Notes: generated by a model not told the origin, from the letters alone. A DNA stretch of 64,000 bases from Chrysopilus asiliformis (GCA_964034945.1 OZ035963.1:41625090-41689089); one strand, 5' to 3'; shown: positions 42,618 to 54,299, counted from the first letter of the stretch. Translations and numbers: made by a program.

Positions 42618-43527
42618 AAGGGTGTTTTTTTAGACGTGTGGTTTTCAAGAACGCATATAATTTAATGTTACGGCCAAGAGTTTAGCTTTATTATAAAGAT
42701 AAGGGTTTGCCATTATGTTTTAAAAATGATTTCGGGCAAGTGGCCGCCGCGGCTGGCTCGAATAAATCCCAGCCGAGAGGCCCAATTTTCGACCACTTTT
42801 TGCAGCAATTGGGGCCGTATGTCAGCAATAACGCGCCGAATATTCTCTTCCAAGGCGTCAATCGTCTCGGGCTTATCTGCGTAGACAAGCGACTTCACAT
42901 AACCCCACAAAAAATAGTCCAGCGGTGTTAAATCGCACGATCTTGGAGGCCACGCCACAGGCCCACGACGCGAGATAATGCGCTCACCAAAAGTTTCCTT
43001 CAATAAATTGATTGTTTCGTTGGCTATATGGCATGTAGCGCCGTCTTGTTGGAACCAAAAGTCGTCCACATCAACATCCTCCAATTCAGGCACGAAAAAG
43101 TCATTAATCATGGCTCTATAGCGTTCCCCATTGACTGTAACATTATGGCCGGCTTCATTTTTGAAGAAATATGGACCAATGATTCCCTCTGCCCATAGAG
43201 CACACCAAATGGTGACTTTTTGAGGATGTAACGGCGTCTGAAGAATGGCTTGTGGATTACCATCCCTCCAAATGCGACAATTTTGCTTATTGACGTACCC
43301 ATTCAACCAAAAGTGAGCTTCATCGCTGAACAAAATTTTGTTGTGAAAATCGGGATCGGTGGCCATCTCGTTTTGGACCCCTTAACCGAACGTGCGACGC
43401 GCTTGATGGTCGTTTGACGAAATGGCAAACTAAACTGAGCATAAATCAAGTGACAACTGTCAAAAAGACCAACTCCGAAAAAAGTAGTGCCAGTTTGAAA
43501 ACCACACGTCTAAAAAAACACCCTTTA
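42618..43527 (-). mobile_element. Tc1/mariner-superfamily element, N-terminal deletion
   Basis: The ends are AAGGGTGTTTTTTTAGACG with GTGTGGTTTTCA and their complement, flanked by TA on both sides (TATA...TATA). The transposase C-terminal two-thirds is open on the minus strand; the HTH region is missing, leaving ~150 bp between the frame and the right end. 910 bp. Confidence 0.85.
42713..43366 (-). pseudogene. Mariner-type transposase, catalytic domain only
   Basis: A 217-codon open frame holding the whole DDD catalytic core: ILFSDEAHFWLNGYVNKQN (first Asp), VDDFWFQQDGATCHIA (second Asp) and WPPRSCDLTPLDYFLWGYVK (third Asp), with 36 residues between the last two. It cuts and joins DNA in the intact family. 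There is no frameshift, so the copy is fairly young, but the two N-terminal helix-turn-helix motifs are deleted, so it should not bind its own ends. Start ATG at 43366 is internal to the ancestral protein. Confidence 0.88.
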
Positions 43528-44254
43528 TAACCATATATAACAAGATAATATATATTTTATGATTAATAAAAATTCATTACTTAAAAACAAAATAAAAAAT
43601 GGCATTCTACCATTTGAAACAAAATACAAAATTTAAAAACCAGTTCATCTGGCAAAATTGCAAAGCATCTAAATTAGGTTTAACAACTTAGATTAATTTT
43701 TGACGACTAGTTTTCCGGTAGACTATTATGAGCGCTGAAAATCTGTTTTTGAACAGACACCTCAAATATGAGTTTTTTTGAAGTAAATGTTACAGCTTTT
43801 TTTTATAAATTTATAAGCATAATAAGACATTACCATAAAAAACATCCTTAAACATGGAAAAAGCAACTAGACTCTTTTTGCCCTTTTTCCCGTCTCAGTT
43901 GAATCCGATTATAAGATCGTCGGCGATGATTTTGGAAAGGTCGGTACTGCATAAACGACCTACCTGTGGGGCAAATTTCCGTAGAGCTTAACGTCCGTCG
44001 TACACTTGAGCTAAGCGAGCTCAACTACGTGAGCTATGTTTCTCGCTGTAAGTAAAATCCTTAGCATTTGCATTGGTGGTCGCACACTTCAGCGAAACTA
44101 TGAAACTACGTCGCCTAGTCATGGGAAACACGGACTAAGCTCGCTCGCGTAGTTCAGACCTCAACTACGCGAACGACTTCGCTGGCATCGCTGACACTCC
44201 AATATACATACTTTTGGCGTTATAAAGTGTAAAATCGGTGTTTGCAAAAGTATA
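43528..44254. other. Non-coding spacer with palindromic AGCTC-rich tract
   Basis: The stretch 43985-44190 has repeated GAGCTAAGCGAGCTCAACTA/AACTACGCGAACG phrases in both orientations. Related text occurs at 61970-62045. It may be a small foldback element. Nothing coding. Confidence 0.4.
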
Positions 44255-44383
44255 AGGCCCTATGACAGAATCCGATACGCATGGTTCGGATCGTAAACTC
44301 AATGTTGTTGTTAGTGTTTTATACCAACAACAACATTGAGTTTACGATCCGAACCATTCGTACCGGATTCTGTGATAGGGCCT
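44255..44383. mobile_element. 129-bp foldback MITE
   Basis: AGGCCCTATGACAGAATCCG and its near-complement close a hairpin whose inner arm AACTCAATGTTGTTGTT is also mirrored. Almost the whole length is stem. The loop phrase TTGTTGTTAGTGTTTT also occurs in the hairpin at 56742-56864. Confidence 0.65.
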
Positions 44384-44465
44384 ATTCGGAACCTGCGAGA
44401 TATAAGAAGCCACGCACTCGGGAAAGTTACACACACATATATACTTATAAGTAGTCGGAAGGGGT

Positions 44466-45163
44466 CCCAGCAAGATTCGGAACTAGTTACGTAACTAGTG
44501 GAGTAACGTGATAATTCACTGTTACCCTATGCGTGAATCTTCTTAGAGCGTTGGGAAAAAACTCATGTGCAATTGACAATCTGTGTGAATATCTATCGCA
44601 CTTACTCCAACACCAAACGTATATAAGTATGTCTTGCTCTAGCAATGTAGAAACGAGACAGCCTTATGCTTATTAGGTGTGAGATGAAATGAGACGAAAT
44701 ATGTGAATATTTTGTTACCAGTAACGCTAAAAGTAACATGTGTTACTTTTAGCGTTACTGGTAACAAAATACTCCGATAATTTTATTTTTATTAAAATGT
44801 TTTCCGAATCCTCATTTCTTGTGTTTTCCGGATCCTCATTTGGTGAAGCAGGAGCGTTTGCTATTCCCAATGAAATTTCTGCGGAAGCAACATCGAGTGG
44901 AAATTCCACAATTTGAAGATCCGAGTTCAAATAAAGGAATTCCCGAATCATTCGATGTTGCTTTCGCAGATATGTCACTGGGAATAACAAAAGTTTATGC
45001 AAGAACAGAATGGTTGGATGGAATGACATTAGTTTGTCTCTCTTCGTCCAATGGCGATGCGAAAGTAAATAAGAATACTTCACCACTACACGCACATTTA
45101 CATCCTTCTACAGATGCGAAGTGTTGCATTTGTAGTTGAATACGTTACTAAAATCTTGCTGGG
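44466..45163. mobile_element. CCCAG-ended foldback element
   Basis: CCCAGCAAGATT and AATCTTGCTGGG bound 698 bp. GT flanks both sides (44464-44465 and 45164-45165). The other arm of the giant inverted repeat gives the empty site (GGGGTGTTTTG), confirming a 2-bp duplication. Inside are a perfect 31-bp-arm palindrome (44708-44771) and a second inverted pair around 44865-44990. The open frames on both strands reflect this symmetry. Confidence 0.8.
44708..44771. repeat. Perfect palindrome, 31-bp arms, 2-nt loop
   Basis: TATTTTGTTACCAGTAACGC through AAAAGTAACA, then TG, then the exact complement. No mismatch was found over 31 bp. Confidence 0.95.
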
Positions 45164-45378
45164 GTGTTTTGAATTTTGTTAATATTTTGAGAACGGTACG
45201 AGATAATTATTTACAGTAAAAGGCAAAAATGCAGAAAACTCAATGATCTATCATATTTATTATACAACATACTTGTAAGAAATAGTTTTTGTCAAAAAGT
45301 AAAAAACCAAAAAAACAAATTTTAAAAATGTCACTGTTTTGGTAATTTCCGGGTAGAATATTTTTTTTAAAATACGAT

Positions 45379-45846
45379 AGGTCTGTTCGATATAAGTCCT
45401 GGACTTACTCCGAGTATTTTTACTTTACTCCACAAAATGGCGCATTTTCTTACTCTGAATTTGTTTTTATCGAACAACTTGGAGTAAGTTCAGAGTAAAT
45501 CACTAACACTATATCATGAGTTTATAATTATAGATTATAAAATATAACAAATATAATAAATAAAATCCGAAACTACTCAAGAATATATATTGGAAATAAT
45601 TTATGATGTCTTTTGTTGCATTTCTTCTTCCAAACACTGTAAAAGAGAGGTTATGTCTGACAAATATCAGCTCTCAAAAGTTTACTCCAGCTAAAAGCAA
45701 GAGTAAATAAGAGTAAGTCCAGGACTGTCCTGGACTTACACTTTTCTGTTCGATATGTGTTCGGAGTAAGTCCAGGACTCATATCGAACAGAAAAGAGTA
45801 AAAAATTTTACTCCGAGTAAGTCCAGGACTCATATCGAACAGACCT
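45379..45846. mobile_element. MITE with 3-bp GAT duplication
   Basis: The ends are AGGTCTGTTCGATAT and ATATCGAACAGACCT, with GAT at 45376-45378 and 45847-45849. The opposite arm of the inverted repeat has the uninterrupted ATACGATATGTTAAGG, proving the insertion. GAGTAAGTCCAGGACT motifs repeat in both orientations. 468 bp, non-coding. Confidence 0.85.
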
Positions 45847-46761
45847 GATATGTTAAGGCTACTTAATAAACTGACACCTGAAGAACATTTTCCTCTCAAA
45901 TAAATCGTTTGGAAAACTTCAAATATAATTATTATTGCACAATATAATTGCACAGGTCATGAAAAACACCAAACGCAATCACCCATAATTAAGTGCAAGT
46001 GCATTTTCTTTACGAATGGCCACAAATGCATATAATTTCTTTTAATTTTGCAACCCGTAAACTAATTTCACTAAATATCACTTTGTTCACTAGACTTTAC
46101 CAGCTATTTATTGCCAATTCCCCTAAATTTTATATTTTGTGAACTGACAAAAATTAATCTAGCCATTTCATATTGAACTCACGGCACAATTTTACTTTAC
46201 TGGAATCCGAGGGATTGTCAAAAACGCACTTTCACTAGGACAATTTGTGGTCACAAACCTCATAAAAGTGGTTTGAAATGACTGCTGACGCTGTTTTAAT
46301 TACAAAATTTAATTTTAAAATTTTCATATAACCTCACTTTTCTGACGAAAAAAAAACTTTAGCTACAAACCAATTTTACTGGAAATTGGAGCGGAAAAAC
46401 TTTTCAGCCTCACCCCGCTTTTTCCCACCCCACTTCAGCGGTCATTTTAAACCACTTTTATGAGGTCTGTGACCTCAAATTGTCTAATTTGGGGTCCTCG
46501 GATCCTCGCAATTCGTCGCATTCCGGTAAAGTAAAATTATTCCGAACTCACTTTGTCGGCCAAGAAAAACACAGTAAAATCACGGAAAACAGTAGTTTAT
46601 CACTAATATATCGTGTAACGCGACGCAGTCACGAAATTGCGTCTTTCATTATGAAAAGCAATCGTGTATGGCGACGCGTCGTTGCATACTAGCGACGTGT
46701 CTTTTCGTTCAGTGACATAGTTCGAGGCGTCGCTCAGAGTCATTTCGTCTGTCATTTCACA

Positions 46762-47185
46762 ATGGAGGAACCCAAGTAAATAAAAGTCTTTGTATTTAAA
46801 TCATAATAAATTTATATTATTTCAGGAAGATAACGAATGAAAACCAGTGGGAAACCCTTGTAAGGTTCATGCAGTGCTCCGCAACCTTTATTTGCGTACG
46901 GCACACCAATTTTTTTTTTTTCTGGAAATCCGGGGCACACCACAAAAGAAAATATAAAAAAGATTGTGTAAAAAATATTTATAATGACAAAATTAAAAAA
47001 AATCCTGAAAGAATTATTAAATAGCTATTTGAAATGTTTACCGCGGCACACCTAATATAATTTCCCGGCACACCAGTGTGCCGCGGCACACTGGGTTCAT
47101 GGATGAAAATAATGCCTTAGCGAGGAGCGCGTTTGACACTGGTGCCTCCGGCAACAAAAAGAAAAAACTTTTGTGGGAGGATTTG
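46762..47185 (+). pseudogene. Zeste/Myb-SANT-like N-terminal fragment, split by hAT
   Basis: ATG at 46762 starts MEEP, then a GTAAAT donor at 46776 and a TTTCAG acceptor before 46826 define a 50-bp intron. Exon 2 gives KKITNENQWETLVRFMD and, after the hAT copy at 46872-47093 is removed, ENNALARSAFDTGASG and KKKKLLWEDL. The pattern (aromatic-L...L......K..LWE.L) is that of zeste-type or MADF Myb/SANT-like DNA-binding domains, often found next to Harbinger transposases. Homology stops near the second hAT site (47193). It lies in the centre of the giant inverted repeat. Confidence 0.55.
46872..47093. mobile_element. hAT MITE C, without nested insert
   Basis: A reversed member of the 29591/36484 family with duplication GGTTCATG at 46864-46871 and 47094-47101. 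GAATTATTAAATAGC (TTAA at 47017-47020) is the unoccupied site for the piggyBac-type MITE carried by copies A and B. The right end lacks the last ~14 bp seen in A. 222 bp. Confidence 0.9.
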
Positions 47186-47200
47186 ATTTTTATTCACTTC

Positions 47201-48442
47201 TAGGGCTGCCATCATATCTCTTTTAAAGAGAACCTTATCTCTTTTTTTAACCCCATTCTTTTTCCTCTTTCTTTTTCCTTGCCAGTCAACTCTTGGCTCA
47301 TACTATGCGTAAAAAACCAAACAGATCTTTCCACGAAAATTCCATTATGAATTAAAATGATCACGTTATTTATTGTATAGTAGTACTCTACTCTACAATT
47401 TTCTGTGTGTGGTGCGAAACTGTACATTATAATTGTAACGTAAAGCTATTTATTGTATGCGCCAGCAAGAACAGTTTCTTCTCCCACGATCAGCTGCTGT
47501 AAAAATCAAAACAAATCAAAATTGTGCGATTAAGGAAATAGCCGGTTGAAAATCATTTGCTTGAAAAACCGACACTTTTTTGTAATAATTCTGTGCAGTC
47601 ATTCTAAGTTCTGTAATTTTCACATTCAAAAAAAGTTCTCTTTTTTCATTTGGTTAATTTCCTATTGGCAGGGTGCGAACTACCTGGTGGGGGAATCAAA
47701 ATCGATCGCAGCGCACGAAGTGCTAAAATTGACAACTTCGGGCGAGAAATTGTCACTGTCAGTGAAACCTGGTAAAATCTGGTTGTTCGCATATTTTTAA
47801 AAGGAAAATTAAAAATAAATTGTAACAACAATGGACTGAACAAGAACTAATAATTCTACCAATTTCCAAGAGCGAGTTGGAAATTAGATCAACGAAACAA
47901 ATGGATAGCTGCTGTAAAGAGGAAAAAGTAAGCCAACATATGAAATGAAATTTTCACATTCTGGGAAGTAACACGGCGAATAATTCGAGCTTTAATTGTG
48001 GTGATGTTAGGATCATTTTGTCGTACTTCTTCCACTTCTCGTATGTTCAGCCAGAACCAAATTTTTTCCCTTTATTGGAGTCTGAGGTTGAAAGGCGATG
48101 TCGTGTGTGACAGCTTCTGAGGTTGAAAGGCGATGTCGTGTGTAAATAAACTCATATTTACTAAAAATCTAAAAAAACGTTTAATAATTATCAACACCAG
48201 ACTTGTAAAAGCTTTTACAATTTGTTGAATTTTATTCACTTGCGATTTACATACCGATTTCTTCTCACATCTTGTTTCGAAATTATTTATTTGTTTGATT
48301 CTCGTTCGGTCATTCAAATGTCAAAAATTACGCCCTAGTTGCAACCACTAGATGTCGCTGCCATCACGCACCCTGCCAATACAATGTCTCTTTTTTTAAC
48401 CCAAAGGTTCTCTTTTCACAAATAGGGTCCATGGCAGCCCTA
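47201..48442. mobile_element. hAT-type MITE with TAGGGCTGCC ends
   Basis: The ends are TAGGGCTGCCAT and ATGGCAGCCCTA, with duplication TTCACTTC at 47193-47200 and 48443-48450. AAGAGAACCTT/TCTCTTTTTTTAACCC subterminal blocks are inverted between the ends. A second TIR pair (47663 and 48381) lies inside. 1242 bp, no transposase seen. Confidence 0.85.
47663..48381. mobile_element. TIR element nested in the hAT
   Basis: TATTGGCAGGGTGCG and its exact complement CGCACCCTGCCAATA bound ~719 bp. No target duplication could be resolved, so superfamily and exact ends are open. It includes a 36-bp near-duplicate (GAGGTTGAAAGGCGATGTCG twice at 48083-48140). Confidence 0.6.
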
Positions 48443-48450
48443 TTCACTTC

Positions 48451-49097
48451 AAGCAAAAAGTCTATTAATTATACATTACGGTTTTGAGATGAGCTGGAAC
48501 GGATCATTTTTGTCCCTTAAGAACTTGCGAATAACTCGTAATTCACTTTTGACGTGGATACGTCTTGGATTTTGGTTATGGGGGTACAAATTAGAAAATC
48601 GGCTTGCTGCCATGATAACAAATTTGCAATCGATGATACTCGATAGTTTGTGGTGACATCCGAACAGAAACTGTGTTATAAGATGAGGCCTATATTAAAG
48701 CATTGTTTAGGGTATTTTGTTTTGTTAATCTATGTTCAATTATTTTGTTAAAAATCAAAATCTAAATTTTCACTGCCGCTGTTATGCTGTGTTTGCTGCT
48801 TGTAATACAGATTTCACATTTATACTCTTTTTATGCTCCTTTGTGTGTATTGAATCTGATGTATTGAATCCGAAACCAGCGAGAGCATTGGTAAGAAAGC
48901 CCCGAAAGTAAATCGGACATGTATGAGTAAGTAGTCGGTGATTTAGTCACTTGTCATTGTTCGCGCTATTATGCATTGTTTCGTCGGAGGAAATCGCCAC
49001 TTTAATTTTATATCGCGTTTTAGGTAAATTATAATATATTTTCGCCCAAAAATAAGTGCAAGTATTTCGTGGCTTAACAAACTCGTATTTATTATTA
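48451..49097. other. Unassigned centre of the inverted repeat
   Basis: Non-coding as far as I can see. It might be the remaining interior of a long-TIR transposon. Confidence 0.4.
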
Positions 49098-50402
49098 GAT
49101 ATTAGTGATAAACTACTGTTTTCCGTGATTTTACTGTGTTTTTCTTGGCCGACAAAGTGAGTTCGGAATAATTTTACTTTACCGGAATGCGACGAATTCC
49201 GAGGATCCGAGGACCCCAAATTAGACAATTTGGGGTCACAGACCTCATAAAAGTGGTTTAAAATGACCGCTGAAGTGGGGTGGGAAAAAGCGGGGTGAGG
49301 CTGAAAAGTTTTGCCGCTCCAATTTCCAGTAAAATTGGTTTGTAGCTAAAGTTTTTTTTTCGTCAGAAAAGTGAGGTTATATGAAAATTTTAAAATTAAA
49401 TTTTGTAATTAAAACAGCGTCAGCAGTCATTTCAAACCACTTTTATGAGGTTTGTGACCACAAATTGTCCTAGTGAAAGTGCGTTTTTGACAATCCCTCG
49501 GATTCCAGTAAAGTAAAATTGTGCCGTGAGTTCAATATGAAATGGCTAGATTAATTTTTGTCAGTTCACAAAATATAAAATTTAGGGGAATTGGCAATAA
49601 ATAGCTGGTAAAGTCTAGTGAACAAAATGATATTTAGTGAAATTAGTTTACGGGTTGCAAAATTAAAAGAAATTATATGCATTTGTGGCCATTCGTAAAG
49701 AAATGCACTTGCACTTAATTATGGGTAATTGCGTTCGGTGTTTTTCATGACCTGTGCAATAATATTGTGCAATAATAATTATATTTGAAGTTTTCCAAAC
49801 GATTTATTTGAGAGGAAAATGTTCTTCAGGTGTCAGTTTATTAAGTAGCCTTAACATATCGTATTTTAAAAAAAATATTCTAGCCGGAAATTACCAAAAC
49901 AGTGACATTTTTAAAATTTGTTTTTTTGGTTTTTTACTTTTTTGACAAAAACTATTTCTTACAAGTATGTTGTATAATAAATATGATAGATCATTGAGTT
50001 TTCTGCATTTTTGCCTTTTACTGTAAATAATTATCTCATACCGTTCTCAAAATATTAACGAAATTCAAAACACCCCTTCCGACTACTTAAGTATATATGT
50101 GTGTGTAACTTTCCCGAGTTCGTGGCTTCTTATATCTCGCAGGTTTCGATTGAATCTCATGTTATTTATTTAAAGCAGGGGTCATCAAAGTAACTGTCGC
50201 TCCCTTTACAATCAAAATGTGTAACCACTACACATTAAAATACAGCACCGATTCCAACTCCAAAGCACGGTTGAAACCGCAACACACAAGCATTACAGCA
50301 CACAATAAAAAGTCGATTATAGAGCTACACTGTTAAAGCCAATCTGTGTGATGAGCCAGCCGAGCCACTAGCTGATGATGCTTGATTTAAAGCCTTGAAG
50401 AA

Positions 50403-50567
50403 GTGTTAGTTTTAGAAGCGAATTTAACAGAAATGCAAAATTCTAAGCGCTCGCAAATCGGTTCTACGCGTCGTGAAGGACAAAAATTAATGTTGACAGT
50501 TAAGGTAAATAAAGTACCAATCGATTTTCAGATTGACACTGGCTCTTCGTGTTCAATGATCGCTAAA
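50403..50567 (+). pseudogene. Retroelement aspartic protease fragment
   Basis: The frame reads GQKLMLTVKVNKVPIDFQID, then TGSSCSMIAK. DTGSS is the catalytic Asp motif of retropepsins in LTR retrotransposon Pol. A TIR element interrupts right after it (50568) and nothing of the protease follows, so this is a small LTR-element relic. Confidence 0.65.
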
Positions 50568-51040
50568 GGCCGCCCTCCATTACCATGACTTCGGCAACTG
50601 CAAAAAAATAGAGACACATTTATGTGAAGATACGTTGACGAGAAAGGGAGATATGAATCAACTGCAAAAATTTGTCGGCAACTGCAACAATAATTTTCCC
50701 TGTTTTTTATGGCGATTTTATGGCGATTTCTACTACAATCACACGTTGTCCCTGTAAGTGAATAGTAAGCACGGACACATTCAAACTGTTATTATAGCGT
50801 GATGTAATTTTAAAAGCTTTTTCTCCTTCGCATGCATAGTCAAAAGCTTTGTTACCATGCCAATTTGAACATTATATTCATAGCATAAGGTTTGATATGA
50901 TTGCTATCAAATTGTAAAACTGGAAGGGATAGCGTTTAACTTGTATTCAGTCATTCCTTTTTAGATCTACATAAGTCTATCTTGCTCTAGTTTTCTCCAT
51001 TTTTTTGCAGTTACAGAAGTCATGGTAATGGAGGGCGACC
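50568..51040. mobile_element. TIR element with GGTCGCCCTCC-type ends
   Basis: GGCCGCCCTCCATTACCATG and the complement (CATGGTAATGGAGGGCGACC) bound 473 bp. The flanks CTAAA and TTAAA may be a decayed duplication. A reversed relative is at 62055-62241. Non-coding. Confidence 0.65.
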
Positions 51041-51045
51041 TTAAA

Positions 51046-51103
51046 TCACCATACGGATTTTCAATAATTGCCAGATTGGCAATTATAGCTTTTGTTATGT
51101 TTT
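51046..51103 (-). repeat. R1 left-end fragment, reversed
   Basis: About 58 bp matching the left end of R1 (CAATAATTGCCAGATTGGCA, TTTTGTTATGTTT). Confidence 0.65.
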
Positions 51104-51430
51104 AAATAAAAATTTGTTTCCTTAAGTTCCTTTTCACTAAAATTTCTTACTTAAATATTTCAATCCAAAAAAACAAGTAGTTTTGGAGAAAAAAAAATAT
51201 AATTTTTTTTTTAAATTATAGGTCCCGTTGGTTAACGGATTTTAAGAAACCGGACGCAATTTTTTCGCTGAGAATCATAGTTTTCAAAAAAACTTAAGTT
51301 TGGGAAACCGTTAGGAAAAAATACTTTTTGTTTTTAAAAAATTATAACGGTAACTTAACGGTTCCGCAAAACTTCTATTTTTCTCCCAAAAACTCCTTAA
51401 TCCCTTACCTATAAAACAAAAAAAAAATAT

Positions 51431-52347
51431 CAGTTGTGGTCAACACAAAACTTTCTTCTACAAAATCTACGACCCTGTGCAATTTACGCTAGAGCCCTGT
51501 CGCGTTGTCAACCTAAGACGACCTCCAAAAAAATTGTTGGTTCATCCAAAAATATCAAAAACGTACAAAATTTGAGATAACTTGAGAACGGTAAAAGATA
51601 TCAATTTACGGTAAATGGCAAAAATGTAGAAAATGTTAACATCTTTAATTATTCTTTGAAGTGATTTGTCGTAAAACCGTTAGTTTGCAAATTATTCGCA
51701 AAATATGATTTTTTACATATTAATGAAAATATCTCAATAACGATAAAAGATAACGGATAACGGTAAGAAACAAAATTGTGCAGAATGCCATTCTCATTAA
51801 TTCACTTCATACATTCAGTCAGCAAAAACCCGTTAGTTTTCGAGATAATCGCAAAAAACTGTTTTTTTTGGAAATAACGGTTTATCTCGATAACAGGTTG
51901 AGATATCGAATTATAGCTAAAGACAAAAGTGTGGGAAATTTTATTTTCTCCAAGTTTTGTCATACTTAAGGCCACTAAAAAACGCGTAGTTTGGGAGTAA
52001 ATCGAAAAAAACGAAATTGCGATTTTTGAAAAACCGCCATTTTGGATACTTCCGGTTAACGGATTTCCACCAAAAGTTGATAGGATCGTCCCATTTCAGG
52101 ACCCAACATGCCTATAAAATTTCATGGCGCTAGCTCTATTAGTTTTTGAGAAATCTTGTACACAGACTGACAGACTGACAGACAGACTGACAGACTGACA
52201 GACTGACAGACTGACAGAAAGACATTTTTTAAATATGACTCCAATCGGCTCAGGAGTGATCGGGAAATGTTTTTTAGGCAAAATTAAGAGGTCGAAATTT
52301 TTCATGAATACAATACTTTATTATACTCCGTAGAAGAAAGTAAAAAT
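51431..52347 (+). mobile_element. Family-F element, full copy
   Basis: This matches 13454-14326 along its length, from ATATCAGTTGTGGTCAACAC to AGAAGAAAGTAAAAA, with an expanded ACAGACTG tract at 52165-52215. It shows where family F starts when it is not inside a LINE. Confidence 0.75.
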
Positions 52348-52395
52348 CAGGGCAATCGGAGAAGTACTTCATATTCAAAAAAAATGTGAAGGTTA

Positions 52396-54299
52396 TCATA
52401 TATAGCCCTATTATGAAAGTCGCGCGACTAGTCGTACTGCGGCAAATCTGCCACTGCGGACTGTTTCGGTATTGTATAAGTCCGCACGACCTGCGTTTCA
52501 AGCAATTTCAAGTCCGCATCTATTTGGCTGCGGACTCACCTTTTCCAGTGACATTTCGAGGTTATGAGAAAAAGAGACTGTGTTTGATTTTCTTATCATT
52601 GATTTTCTTACAATTTTCATATCAGTGTTGTTATTATCATTAAAGAAAAAATGTGCTACACTTGGAAACATTGCTATATTTTTGAAAAATAAATAAAATC
52701 TTTAATAGCCCTATTATGTAAGTCGTGCGGACTCGTCAGGAGTCTTGACGTCCGTTCCGCAGTGATTTGGTATTATGTAAGTCCGCATGCCGTTTGCGGA
52801 CTAGACTCGCTGCGATCATATGCGTTGGTTCGCGTTGAACTGTCAAACGTGAGAAAGATTCGTTTCAGTCGTCACTGATACTTAAAGATTTTACTTATTT
52901 TTCAAAAATATAGCAATGTTTCCAAGTGTAGCACTTTTTTTCTTTAATGATAATAACACTGATATGAAAATTATAAGAAAATCAATTAGAGATGCTTCCA
53001 GAAATCGTTTACGTCTGAAAAATCGTTTACGTAGCACTTTTGTTTTCCCTGCCGGGGACCCATTGGTGATCTCAGGGACCTCCTCGATCAGTTTTGAATT
53101 GTGTTTTAGTAGTTTGCTTCATTGCTATATATATAAACATGTTAATTATAAATATATAAATAAGAAAAAATCATTTACATACACAGTGTCTTTTTTGCAT
53201 AACCTCGAAATTTCACTGGAAAAGGTGAGTCCGCAGCCAAATAGATGCGGACTTGAAATTGCTTGAAATGCAGGTCGTGCGGACTTACATAATACCAAAC
53301 ACATTAATGTGCAATTATGCGAGTAAAAGATAAAAATGCAACTTTAATATTCCTATAATAAACATTTAAATTCAACAAGGCTACACAAAAACAAAGAACC
53401 TAATTAAGAATTCATTTTATCAAATAAAAATAACAATAATCACTTTTTTTTTGTGTAATTACATTTCGTTTTTGCACATGTGCATTTAAGCGTGTAAAAT
53501 TTAACCCTTCGCCCATGATTGATTCAGTGAGGCCGTCTTCTCAGCGTCCACAAGAGCCTCCGCCTATATTCCTGCCTGCGAGAAGGCAGCCGCTCGAATG
53601 CTATACAAAACGTAGTTTTCGCTGTCGTTGGTTTTAGAATACACCGCGATCGCTTCACCGAACTTCTTCGACACTAGCATCTTAATTATGTAATTAATAT
53701 TTTAAAGCACAAAAAATTTGTCTTCTATTCAAGTCAAAGTTGAGTTTATGTTTTAATGTCACTTGTTTATGTTTTAAGTCACTTTTTTTTCTTTCTAAAA
53801 GGTGGGCCATCTTGGAGTTTCTGTTTTCTGCCGTTTGTAGCTTTAGTACGGCACAAAACAGTAACTCTTATTTTATTTCGAAAGTTCAGCCATCTTTTCG
53901 CAAAGCAAAGGCGATTTGTTTGTGTTAGTGTAGTATTTTGGACTTTTTATTTTAAAAATTACACGATTTTAGCGGCCGAATAATTTTTTAAATTCTCAAA
54001 CCGTACACAAAATATTAGTAAAAATGGTTTAAAATACTTCAGGTTTAATTCTGTCATCATCAGGTAAAAATTCAAACTTAACGGAAATAGTTGGTTCCGA
54101 CCTGTCCACTCTCTTTATATGTAGGCTCACTAAGTATCAGTGATGACTGAAACGAATCTTTCTCATGTTTGATAGTTCAACGCGAACCAACGCATATGGT
54201 CGCAGAGATTTAGTCCGCAAACGGCATGCGGACTTACATAATACCAAATCACTGCGGAATGGACTGACGAATCCGCACGACTTACATAATAGGGCTAAT
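52396..54299. mobile_element. Nested foldback element with AAT duplication
   Basis: The main element is 52707-54296: AGCCCTATTATGTAAGTCGT and its complement, ~175-bp inverted arms, AAT at 52704-52706 and 54297-54299. The DNA left of it (52396-52706) recurs inverted inside (about 52882-53300). That gives two interlocked palindromes. It carries a captured Hop-like fragment at 53501-53680. Confidence 0.75.
53501..53680 (-). pseudogene. Captured Hop/STI1 TPR fragment
   Basis: Sixty codons read KKFGEAIAVYSKTNDSENYV, LYSIRAAAFSQAG, a stop, AEALVDAEKTASLNQSWAKG. This fits the first TPR repeats of the Hsp70/Hsp90-organising protein (…EAI..Y.KAI..D..NHVLYSNRSAAFAKAG.Y.EAL.DAEKT..L…W.KG). The internal TAG stands where a Tyr/aromatic is usual, and the frame stops right after WAKG. 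It has no introns and lies inside a foldback element, so gene capture is likely. Confidence 0.7.

Larger units (their letters stand above)
44390..50145. repeat. Giant inverted repeat with ~1.05-kb arms
   Basis: Left arm 44390-46609 and right arm 49098-50145 are reverse complements. The left arm holds two later insertions (44466-45163 and 45379-45846). Subtracting these and their target duplications leaves 1049 bp against 1048 bp. Outermost text is AACCTGCGAGATATAAGAAG and its complement; innermost is AGTTTATCACTAATAT. The 2.5-kb centre holds the coding fragment at 46762-47185 and two hAT elements. It could be the long TIRs of one DNA transposon or an inverted duplication. Confidence 0.9.

Noticed and set aside
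42707..42931. Plus-strand frame over the mariner transposase
   Set aside because: Antisense shadow of the catalytic domain at 42713-43366.
44727..45139. Overlapping 106- and 122-codon frames on opposite strands
   Set aside because: They reflect the internal inverted symmetry of a foldback element; no known motif in either.
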